From: an uncultured Mucispirillum sp.
Lineage (GTDB): Bacteria > Chrysiogenota > Deferribacteres > Deferribacterales > Mucispirillaceae
Direction of reading: 5' to 3'
NCBI GenBank assembly: GCA_910586745.1
Contig: CAJUJZ010000101.1
Location: forward strand, 1-8,384
Length of the DNA: 8,384 nt
Of this stretch, positions 1 to 5,701 are shown in pieces. The position numbers were made by a program, and so were the translations under genes. Under the pieces are notes generated by a model. It made no database searches. It was not told the origin of the DNA and was given only the letters and a program-made list of their open reading frames with translations. Numbering within the stretch: position 1 is the first letter of the stretch; every line of letters begins with the position of its first letter.

Positions 1-2
1 AA

Positions 3-143
3 AAATTCGGGGACTGGATGAATAATTATCCTAGAAAATTATTTAATTATAAATCAGCTAATGATATATTTTATGAGAACTTAAAACTTCTGCTTAAATT
101 GCTGCAATCGTTTTTAGATTTTACATGTTCATTATATACTTGA
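3..143 (+). CDS. Transposase C-terminal fragment, probably IS30-like (5' end outside window)
   Basis: An open frame enters from the left edge and ends at a TGA at 141-143, giving 46 residues. It contains a W-M-N-N-Y-P-R-K-L-F-N-Y-K-S-A stretch (about residues 5-19) followed by a D-I-F segment. This resembles the end of the DDE integrase core of IS30-family transposases, where an N-N-x-P-R-K-x-L-G-Y-K-T-P motif precedes the final helix; here the usual L-G is F-N. The other two forward frames stop within the first 25 bases. The tail after the motif is leucine- and lysine-rich and not diagnostic. The gene is either an intact transposase running in from the left or a decayed remnant; the window cannot tell. 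It belongs to a mobile element rather than to the cobalamin operon, and its stop lies only 8 nt before the putative operon -35 box. The family call rests on one short motif, so it is moderate. Confidence 0.6.
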   Translation, partial: KFGDWMNNYPRKLFNYKSANDIFYENLKLLLKLLQSFLDFTCSLYT

Positions 144-151
144 ATATTAAT

Positions 152-180
152 TTGACAAGAGAATTGATATGTGGTATTTT
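152..180 (+). promoter_or_regulatory. Putative sigma-70-type promoter of the cobalamin operon
   Basis: TTGACA at 152-157 is a perfect -35 consensus. A 17-nt spacer separates it from TATTTT at 175-180, a fair -10 box that is preceded by TGG, an extended -10 (TGn) motif. Transcription would start at about 187-188, roughly a dozen bases before the first base of the riboswitch P1 helix, which is where a leader RNA should begin. Placement is inferred from consensus matches only. Confidence 0.6.
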
Positions 181-198
181 TATACTAGATTTAATAGC

Positions 199-375
199 TG
201 AATATCGGTTTTTAAGATTAAAAGGGAAGCAGGTGTAAATCCTGCACAGTCTTGCTGCCGTATTGATGAGAATGTTTTCACAAGTATTAAAAAGTGTATG
301 TTTTAATACTTAGCCACTTTTAGGGGAAGGCGAAAGCAAACTTTGATTCTTAGTCGGAAGACCTGCCGATATTTG
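199..375 (+). ncRNA. Cobalamin (adenosylcobalamin-type) riboswitch aptamer
   Basis: The conserved landmarks of the B12 riboswitch occur in order. They are AAAAGGGAA (about 220-228), a GCAGG/CCTGC hairpin (229-233 with 241-245) followed by ACAGTC, the GCCACT element (313-318), GGGGAAGGC (323-331), and the B12 box AGTCGGAAGACCTGCC (352-367). The closing P1 helix is exact: AATATCGG (201-208) pairs with CCGATATT (366-373), and U-G wobbles could extend it. A variable peripheral arm forms a perfect 11-bp hairpin (282-292 with 301-311, 8-nt loop). GCC (313-315) can pair with GGC (329-331) around a very short P5/L5 arm. The element sits between the promoter and cbiM, so it should sense cobalamin and repress the cobalt-transport and corrin-synthesis transcript. 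The exact ligand preference (adenosyl- or methyl-/hydroxocobalamin) cannot be read from this sequence with confidence. Confidence 0.93.
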
Positions 376-401
376 CCGCATACTATTAGGACTTATGCGG
401 C
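375..401 (+). promoter_or_regulatory. Hairpin immediately 3' of the riboswitch (candidate P13/L13 regulatory stem)
   Basis: GCCGCATA (375-382) pairs perfectly with TATGCGGC (394-401) around an 11-nt loop. The hairpin directly abuts the closing P1 helix. Cobalamin riboswitches carry at this place a stem whose loop (L13) kisses loop L5 of the aptamer when ligand is bound. The loop bases 387-391 (TAGGA) could pair, with two wobbles, to TTTTA at 318-322 in the short L5 region. No U-run follows, so this is not an intrinsic terminator. The kissing pair is an inference. Confidence 0.55.
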
Positions 402-507
402 TGATTATAAAAGCACAATGAATGCTTTGTATAATTTGCTTTAATTGCCTATGCAGTTTGTCCTTTATGCTTTTTAAAGCACACTATTAAACAGGAGGTT
501 ATCTTTT
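402..507 (+). promoter_or_regulatory. Leader/expression platform between riboswitch and cbiM, including its ribosome binding site
   Basis: This untranslated stretch has no open frame of note. It contains several copies of a complementary hexamer pair: AAAGCA at 410-415 and 476-481, and TGCTTT at 423-428, 437-442 and 468-473. These allow mutually exclusive hairpins, for example 410-415 with 423-428 or with 468-473. An 8-nt segment TTTGCTTT (435-442) is also complementary to AAAGCAAA (333-340) inside the aptamer. There is no GC-rich stem followed by a U-run. The stretch ends in a strong Shine-Dalgarno AGGAGGT (493-499), 8 nt before the cbiM ATG. TCCT at 461-464 could weakly pair with its AGGA. 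The mechanism (translational block, Rho-dependent or other) is not settled by the sequence. Confidence 0.5.
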
Positions 508-1245
508 ATGGTAACAAAAAATCTCTTTGCAGGCATTTTCCCTGCTCTTTTATCTATTTTTCTCACTCTACCAGAAAAATCTTATGCAATGCATATTATG
601 GAAGGCTACCTTTCACCATCCTGGTCTATCTTTTGGATAGTTTCAGCACTTCCATTCATAATTTACGGCTTTTTTGCAATAAAGAAAAAAATTTCAGAAA
701 ACACTAAATTTTTTATACTGCTTGCAATGTGCGGAGCATTCGCCTTTGTTCTTTCTTCTCTTAAAATACCATCAGTTACAGGAAGCTGTTCTCACCCAAC
801 AGGTGTTGGCTTAGGTGCTGTGCTTTTTGGGCCTACCCCTATGGCTGTAATAGGTTTTATAATACTTTTATTTCAGTCGCTTTTACTGGCTCACGGTGGG
901 CTTACCACTATTGGTGCTAATGTATTTTCTATGGCAGTAGTTGGACCTTTTGCTGCCTATGGAGTATTTAAAGGTGCATTAAAAGTAGGTATCTCAAGCG
1001 GTATTGCAGTATTTTTAGCAGCCTTTGCTGGTGATATTTTAACTTATATAACTACATCTATCCAGCTTGCTTTAGCTTATCCAGATGCAGTAGGCGGGTT
1101 TATGACTTCTTTATGGAAATTTATGGGCATTTTCGCTGTAACTCAAATACCTTTAGCCATAAGCGAAGGTTTACTGTCAGTTATTGTTTATAATGTTTTA
1201 CTTAAATATTCATATAAAGAATTAAATCTTTTAAAAGCTGTATAG
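508..1245 (+). CDS. cbiM: CbiM, cobalt ECF transporter substrate-binding membrane component
   Basis: CbiM is the integral-membrane substrate-capture (S) subunit of the CbiMNQO cobalt importer. The 245-residue protein starts with a signal-peptide-like segment (residues 1-27, hydrophobic core about 6-21, ending S-Y-A). The family signature M-H-I-M-E-G-Y-L-S-P follows at 28-37. Cleavage after Ala27 would expose Met28-His29, matching the N-terminal Met-His known in this family to help coordinate the metal. Other signatures are S-C-S-H-P-T-G-V-G-L-G (93-103) with His96, and several hydrophobic membrane spans to the C-terminus. The ATG at 508 is chosen because AGGAGGT at 493-499 lies 8 nt upstream; the internal ATG at 589 (Met28) has no such site. 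It is the first gene after the riboswitch and is followed 10 nt later by cbiN. The presence of CbiN and the B12 genes favours cobalt over nickel. Confidence 0.95.
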   Translation: MVTKNLFAGIFPALLSIFLTLPEKSYAMHIMEGYLSPSWSIFWIVSALPFIIYGFFAIKKKISENTKFFILLAMCGAFAFVLSSLKIPSVTGSCSHPTGVGLGAVLFGPTPMAVIGFIILLFQSLLLAHGGLTTIGANVFSMAVVGPFAAYGVFKGALKVGISSGIAVFLAAFAGDILTYITTSIQLALAYPDAVGGFMTSLWKFMGIFAVTQIPLAISEGLLSVIVYNVLLKYSYKELNLLKAV

Positions 1246-1255
1246 GGGGTATATA

Positions 1256-1534
1256 ATGGCACTTTGGAAAAAAAATCTTATATTATCAATAATTGTAATA
1301 GCTTTGGCAGTGCTGCCCCTTGTAACATTAAAAAATGCAGAGTTTGCAGGGGCAGATGGTTTGGCAGAAACTGCTATTACTGAAATTAATCCAGATTATA
1401 AGCCTTGGTTTTCATCCTTATATGAACCTGCAAGTGGCGAAATAGAATCACTTCTTTTTGCATTGCAGGCTGCTCTTGGTGCAGGTGTTGTGGGCTTTGT
1501 GTTAGGCAGAATTACTGCTAAAAATGGAGAATAA
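1256..1534 (+). CDS. cbiN: CbiN, cobalt transporter accessory membrane protein
   Basis: CbiN is the small accessory subunit that works with CbiM to load cobalt in the CbiMNQO importer. At 92 residues it has the usual family size. It has a lysine-bearing N-terminus and one hydrophobic span at about residues 7-24. A polar outward-facing loop carries the signature F-A-G-A-D-G-L-A (about 30-37) and Y-K-P-W-F. A second span contains the conserved E-I-E-S-L-L-F-A-L-Q-A-A-L-G-A-G (about 62-77), ending in G-R-I-T. AGGGGG at 1244-1249 overlaps the cbiM stop codon and sits 6 nt before the ATG, so translation is probably coupled to cbiM. Confidence 0.95.
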   Translation: MALWKKNLILSIIVIALAVLPLVTLKNAEFAGADGLAETAITEINPDYKPWFSSLYEPASGEIESLLFALQAALGAGVVGFVLGRITAKNGE

Positions 1535-1536
1535 TT

Positions 1537-2298
1537 TTGCTTGTGACTGATAAATATGCCTATACTTCAAAGCTGGCAAAAAAAGATCCGCTGGCAAAGG
1601 TAATATTTACTTTTGCTGTGCTTTTTTTATGCTTAGTCTTAAATAATGTATTTGTCAGTATATTTTTATTAATATTTTTTGCAGGGTTTACTATTATTTC
1701 AAACCCTGCTGTTTCCTTTATAAAATATATAAAATTTATGCTTATCCCATTTTCATTTTTGATTATGGGTATTATTCCTGTGCTTATCACATTTGTTAAA
1801 GATGACAGTATTATTATATTAATAGAAAGGTTTAATGCAGGTATTACTTATCAGTCCTTATCTGCATCTATAAACATTTTTTTTAGAGCATTATCAGCTG
1901 TCAGCATCACTTACTTTCTTGCTCTTTCTACACCTATGACTTGCTTTTTTGAAAGCCTTTATAAATTAAAACTTCCTAAGCTTTTTATATCTCTTATGGA
2001 GCTTATATACAGGTATATTTTTATATTAATAGATGAAGCAGCAGCCATGTATAAAGCACAGAAACTCAGGCTTGGATACAGGGATTTTAAATCAAGCTTA
2101 TTATGTATATCAGAACTGGCAGCTATGCTTTTTATAAGGGCTTATAAAAGAGCAGATTTCAGTTATCAGGCATTATTATCAAGGGGATATGATGGCGATA
2201 TTACTACTATAAGTCAGGAATATGAAAAAGCATATATATTTTATGTATTAATATTTTTTATTGCAGGCTTCTGCATTACTTTAAAGGCAGTATTATGA
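1537..2298 (+). CDS. cbiQ: CbiQ, ECF transporter transmembrane (T) component for cobalt
   Basis: CbiQ is the transmembrane scaffold that couples ATP hydrolysis by CbiO to CbiM/CbiN. The 253-residue protein has hydrophobic spans at about 20-45, 50-80, 105-125 and 230-250. The two cytoplasmic arginine-containing coupling motifs of the family are present: A-Q-K-L-R-L-G-Y (174-181) and S-R-G-Y-D-G (215-220). The start is taken as TTG at 1537, which follows GGAGA (1526-1530) by 6 nt and lies 2 nt after the cbiN stop. A GTG at 1543 is a possible alternative, and no in-frame ATG lies near this ribosome binding site. The non-ATG start may lower its yield relative to neighbours. Its last bases overlap cbiO in an ATGA (2295-2298). 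Confidence 0.93.
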   Translation: MLVTDKYAYTSKLAKKDPLAKVIFTFAVLFLCLVLNNVFVSIFLLIFFAGFTIISNPAVSFIKYIKFMLIPFSFLIMGIIPVLITFVKDDSIIILIERFNAGITYQSLSASINIFFRALSAVSITYFLALSTPMTCFFESLYKLKLPKLFISLMELIYRYIFILIDEAAAMYKAQKLRLGYRDFKSSLLCISELAAMLFIRAYKRADFSYQALLSRGYDGDITTISQEYEKAYIFYVLIFFIAGFCITLKAVL

Positions 2299-3146
2299 GT
2301 GAAAGTATATTAAAGTGCGAAAATTTATGTTTTTCTTATGAAGATGAATTATCACTTAATAACATATCCCTTGATATAAAAAGGGGCAGTATTACAGCCA
2401 TACTTGGCAGAAATGGTGCAGGTAAATCAACTCTTTTTTTAACATTAAATGGTATAAATATAAAAGATAAAGGCAGTGTATATTTTAATGATAAGTTAGT
2501 AGAGTATAATAAAAAAGGTATTGCAGAAATTCGTAAAAATATAGGCATAGTTTTTCAAGACCCTAATGACCAGCTTTTTTCTGCAAGCGTTATAAAAGAT
2601 GTTTCTTTTGGTGCATTAAATTTAGGTTTATCTCAAGATGAAGCAAGAAAATGGGCAGAAAAAGCATTAAAAGAAGTGGAAATGTATGACTATATGGAAA
2701 GACCAACCCATGCATTAAGCTTTGGTCAGAAAAAAAGGGTGGCAATAGCTGGAGTGCTTGTTATGGAGCCTGATCTTATTATTTTAGATGAGCCAACAGC
2801 AGGGCTTGACCCAATGGGAGCAAATGAAATACTTGTGCTGCTTAAAAAAATAAATAAAGAAAAAGGAACAACAATAATTATAGCAACTCATGAAATGGAT
2901 ATTGTGCCACTTTACTGTGATTATGCTTATGTACTTGATAAGGGCAGCATTGTAATGCAGGGAAGCCCAGAAGAAATTTTTTGTCATGCTGATGAATTAA
3001 GAAAGTATGATTTAAGACTTCCCCGTATTGCCCACCTAATGGAAATACTTAAAAAATATGACAATATAGCAGTAGATGAAAGTATAGATACAATTTCTAA
3101 AGCACGCAGGGCTATAAAAGAGCTTATTAATGGAAAAAGTAATTAA
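2295..3146 (+). CDS. cbiO: CbiO, cobalt ECF transporter ATP-binding protein
   Basis: CbiO is the cytoplasmic ABC ATPase that powers the CbiMNQO cobalt importer. All nucleotide-binding motifs are intact in the 283-residue protein. They are Walker A G-R-N-G-A-G-K-S-T (38-46), Q-loop Gln88 in V-F-Q-D-P-N-D-Q-L-F (a typical ECF ATPase context), signature L-S-F-G-Q (141-145), Walker B L-I-I-L-D-E-P (161-167), D-loop A-G-L-D (169-172) and switch His199 in A-T-H-E-M-D. The region after about residue 220 is the C-terminal extension common in CbiO/EcfA. The start overlaps the cbiQ stop (ATGA), with AAAGG at 2283-2287 as the likely binding site, so translation is probably coupled. Its own 3' end overlaps cbiD by 17 nt. 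Confidence 0.96.
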   Translation: MSESILKCENLCFSYEDELSLNNISLDIKRGSITAILGRNGAGKSTLFLTLNGINIKDKGSVYFNDKLVEYNKKGIAEIRKNIGIVFQDPNDQLFSASVIKDVSFGALNLGLSQDEARKWAEKALKEVEMYDYMERPTHALSFGQKKRVAIAGVLVMEPDLIILDEPTAGLDPMGANEILVLLKKINKEKGTTIIIATHEMDIVPLYCDYAYVLDKGSIVMQGSPEEIFCHADELRKYDLRLPRIAHLMEILKKYDNIAVDESIDTISKARRAIKELINGKSN

Positions 3147-4254
3147 AAAAGGCAGAACACTAGAGACTGGATATACAACTGGCACATGTGCTCAAGCTGC
3201 AGCAAAAGCAGCAGCCTTATATTTATTTACAGGTATAAAGCAGGACTATGTTGAAGTAAATATTCCTGCAGGAAAGCTTTTGAAAATAAAAATAAAAAAT
3301 TTGGAAAAATATGATTACTATGCAGAATGTTCTGTAATTAAAGAAAGCGGCGATGACCCAGATGTTACAAACGGCATAGAAATAAAAGCAGCAGTATATA
3401 AAGGCTATGATAAATTAATTATAGACGGTGGTAATGGTATAGGCAGAGTAACAAAACCAGGACTTAAAGTGCCTGTTGGCGAATCTGCCATAAACCCTGT
3501 TCCTAGGAAAATGATAGCATATGAAATGGAAAAAATATGTTTAGATTTTGGCTATGATAAAAGCTTTAAAGTTATTATTTCTGCTTCTGATGGCATAGAA
3601 ACTGCCAAAAAAACATTTAATGAAAAACTTGGCATTATTGGCGGCATATCTATTCTTGGTACAACTGGTGTAGTTGAGCCAATGAGTGAAAAAGCATTGA
3701 TAGATACAATAAATTTAGAAATAGACAGCCATATGGAGCAGGGCAGAAAAAATATACTTTTAACACCCGGAAATTACGGCAGAAATGCAGCACTGGAAAA
3801 ATTTTGCATAGATATAGAAAAAGGTATAAAAATATCAAACTATATAGGAGACACTCTTGATTACCTTTTATATAAACAGCCAGAAAGAATATTGATTATA
3901 GGCCATGCTGGCAAGCTTTCAAAAGTTGCAGGGGGCATAATGAATACCCATTCAAGTTGTGCAGACTGCCGTCATGAAATATTTGCATCTTATGCCGCAC
4001 TTTGTGGGGTAGAAAAAAAAGTTATAGAAGAAATATTTAATGCTGTTTCTACCGATGAAATAGATTATATTTTAATGCAGTATAATCTGCACGAAAAAGT
4101 ATGGGATATAATGATAAATAAGATTATGGAAAATATAAACAGACGGCTTCAAAATAAAATTAAATGCGAAGTTATGGTGTTTACAAATAAAGAAAATACA
4201 TGGAAATACAGCAGTAATGCATTAGAATTTATAAAATACTTTAAGGATATATAA
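3130..4254 (+). CDS. cbiD: CbiD, cobalt-precorrin-5B C1-methyltransferase
   Basis: CbiD transfers a methyl group from S-adenosylmethionine to C1 of cobalt-precorrin-5B, forming cobalt-precorrin-6A. It is a hallmark of the anaerobic pathway and unrelated in fold to the CbiL/F/H methylases. The 374-residue length fits the family. Signatures are G-Y-T-T-G-T-C-A-Q-A-A (14-24), S-G-D-D-P-D-V-T-N-G, D-G-G-N-G-I-G-R-V-T-K-P-G-L, A-I-N-P-V-P-R, G-T-T-G-V-V-E-P-M-S, L-T-P-G-N-Y-G, and I-G-H-A-G-K-L with M-N-T-H-S-S-C-A-D-C-R nearer the C-terminus. That last block is unusual in having two cysteines (277 and 280) around the conserved Ala-Asp. The ATG at 3130 lies inside the end of cbiO with only a weak AAAGAG site, suggesting coupling. 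cbiL begins directly after its stop. Confidence 0.95.
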   Translation: MEKVIKKGRTLETGYTTGTCAQAAAKAAALYLFTGIKQDYVEVNIPAGKLLKIKIKNLEKYDYYAECSVIKESGDDPDVTNGIEIKAAVYKGYDKLIIDGGNGIGRVTKPGLKVPVGESAINPVPRKMIAYEMEKICLDFGYDKSFKVIISASDGIETAKKTFNEKLGIIGGISILGTTGVVEPMSEKALIDTINLEIDSHMEQGRKNILLTPGNYGRNAALEKFCIDIEKGIKISNYIGDTLDYLLYKQPERILIIGHAGKLSKVAGGIMNTHSSCADCRHEIFASYAALCGVEKKVIEEIFNAVSTDEIDYILMQYNLHEKVWDIMINKIMENINRRLQNKIKCEVMVFTNKENTWKYSSNALEFIKYFKDI

Positions 4255-4938
4255 ATGGAAAAAGGAAAATTATATGGTGTTGGAATAGGTCCCGGAGATA
4301 AAGAGCTTATTACATTAAAAGCAGTAAACACTATAAAAAATGCTGATGTTATAGCTCTTCCTGACAGTTTTTCTGGCAAAAACAGGGCTTATGAAATAAT
4401 CAAAGAATATATTGATGAGAAAGAAATTATATACCTTCCTATGCCTATGACAAAAGATAAAGAGCATTTAAAGGCAAGCCATGAAAGTGGTGCAGAGCTT
4501 ATTATAAACTATTTAGAAAAAGGTAAAAATACTGCATTTGCTACTCTTGGCGACCCATCTGTATATTCTACATATATGTATATTCACCGTATAGTAGAAA
4601 GCAAAGGGTATGATGTAGAAATGGTGCCGGGTGTTACTTCATTTTGTGCCAGTGCTGCACGCCTTAATATATCATTATGTGATGGTGATGAGCCTTTAAT
4701 AATAATACCTGCAAATTATAAAGATAATAAAGAGCTTTTAAAATTATCTGGAAATAAAGTGCTTATGAAAAGCGGTAAAAAGATGGCAAAAGTAAAGCAG
4801 GAAATAGCTGAATGCTGCCTTACTGATAAAACATATATGGTAGAAAACTGCGGCATGGAAGAAGAAAAAATATATAAAGATTTCAGTGTGGCATCAGATG
4901 AAAGCAGTTATTTTTCATTAATAATAGTAAAGGGGTAA
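4255..4938 (+). CDS. cbiL: CbiL, cobalt-precorrin-2 C20-methyltransferase
   Basis: CbiL methylates C20 of cobalt-precorrin-2 using S-adenosylmethionine, the first methylation after cobalt insertion. The 227-residue protein has the tetrapyrrole methylase fold. The N-terminal glycine-rich loop is V-G-I-G-P-G-D (9-15). The C20-type motif G-D-P-S-V-Y-S-T-Y (99-107) distinguishes it from CbiF and CbiH, and it also has V-P-G-V-T-S-F (124-130). The D-G-D-E-P-L-I-I-I-P-A stretch is also typical of CbiL/CobI. Aerobic CobI is close in sequence; the CbiD/CbiG neighbours favour the cobalt-containing substrate. The ATG directly follows the cbiD TAA with no gap, and AAGGA at 4243-4247 sits 7 nt upstream. 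Confidence 0.94.
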   Translation: MEKGKLYGVGIGPGDKELITLKAVNTIKNADVIALPDSFSGKNRAYEIIKEYIDEKEIIYLPMPMTKDKEHLKASHESGAELIINYLEKGKNTAFATLGDPSVYSTYMYIHRIVESKGYDVEMVPGVTSFCASAARLNISLCDGDEPLIIIPANYKDNKELLKLSGNKVLMKSGKKMAKVKQEIAECCLTDKTYMVENCGMEEEKIYKDFSVASDESSYFSLIIVKG

Positions 4939-4942
4939 AGAT

Positions 4943-5701
4943 ATGGTATATTTTGTAGGGGCAGGTCCTGGTGCCGTTGATTTAATAACAGTCCGTGGAG
5001 CAGAGCTTTTAAAAAAAGCAGATGTTATTATATATGCAGGCTCACTCGTTAATCCTGAACTTTTAAGTTATGCAAAAAAAGAATGTGTTATATATAACAG
5101 TGCATCTATGACTTTGGAAGAAGTAATTAATATTATGGAAAAAAGTCATAAAAATAATCAAATAGTTGTAAGGCTGCATACTGGAGATATGAGTATATAT
5201 GGAGCTGTAAGAGAGCAGTCTGATATATTAAAAAGTAAAAATATACCTTTTGAAAGTGTGCCGGGTGTCAGTTCATTTTTAGGAGCCGCAGCAGCTTTGA
5301 ATGCTGAATATACTCTGCCTGCAGTTTCCCAGACAGTAATACTTACAAGAATGGCAGGAAGAACTCCTGTGCCTGAAAAAGAAAGTATCAGGCGTTTAGC
5401 ATCACATAATGCTTCTATGGTCATATTTTTAAGCTCATCTATGCTTGGGAAACTGGCTGAAGAATTAACTGCCGGGGGATATAGTAAAGAGACGCCTTGT
5501 GCCATAGTTTATAAAGCCACATGGGCTGATGAAATAAAAGTAGTTACAACTATTGAGAATTTAGAAAAAGCAGGCAGAGAAAATAATATTTCAAAAACAG
5601 CACTTGTGCTTGCAGGTGATTTTTTAGGAGATATATATAACCGCTCAAAACTTTATGACGGTACATTTTCCCATGAATTTAGAAAAGGCACTAATGGATA
5701 A
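4943..5701 (+). CDS. cbiF: CbiF, cobalt-precorrin-4 C11-methyltransferase
   Basis: CbiF methylates C11 of cobalt-precorrin-4, giving cobalt-precorrin-5A, the substrate of the neighbouring CbiG. The 252-residue protein carries the tetrapyrrole methylase glycine-rich loop V-G-A-G-P-G-A-V-D (5-13), followed by the CbiF/CobM-type Y-A-G-S-L-V-N-P. It also has R-L-H-T-G-D-M-S-I-Y-G-A (77-88) and V-P-G-V-S-S-F (106-112). The T-L-P-A-V-S-Q-T-V-I-L-T-R stretch and G-R-T-P-V-P are characteristic of the C11 enzymes. AAAGGGG (4929-4935) overlaps the cbiL stop and lies 7 nt before the ATG. Its 3' end overlaps the cbiG start by 8 nt. Confidence 0.95.
   Translation: MVYFVGAGPGAVDLITVRGAELLKKADVIIYAGSLVNPELLSYAKKECVIYNSASMTLEEVINIMEKSHKNNQIVVRLHTGDMSIYGAVREQSDILKSKNIPFESVPGVSSFLGAAAALNAEYTLPAVSQTVILTRMAGRTPVPEKESIRRLASHNASMVIFLSSSMLGKLAEELTAGGYSKETPCAIVYKATWADEIKVVTTIENLEKAGRENNISKTALVLAGDFLGDIYNRSKLYDGTFSHEFRKGTNG

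Noticed and set aside
181..186. TATACT as the -10 box paired with TTGACA at 152-157
   Set aside because: The spacer would be 23 nt, too long for sigma-70. TATTTT at 175-180 with 17 nt and an upstream TG fits better.
468..481. TGCTTTTTAAAGCA palindrome as an intrinsic terminator
   Set aside because: The stem is AU-rich with almost no loop, and it is followed by CACTATTAAAC rather than a U-run. It may only take part in alternative leader pairings.
5158..5505. Minus-strand open frame of 115 codons inside cbiF
   Set aside because: It is fully antisense to a gene with clear family motifs, has no recognisable domain, and its length is as expected by chance. The other minus-strand frames are rejected for the same reason.
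5655..5693. Upstream ATG giving cbiG 13 more N-terminal residues
   Set aside because: It lies deep within cbiF without a suitable ribosome binding site, and the extra residues do not match the conserved CbiG N-terminus that begins at the ATG at 5694.
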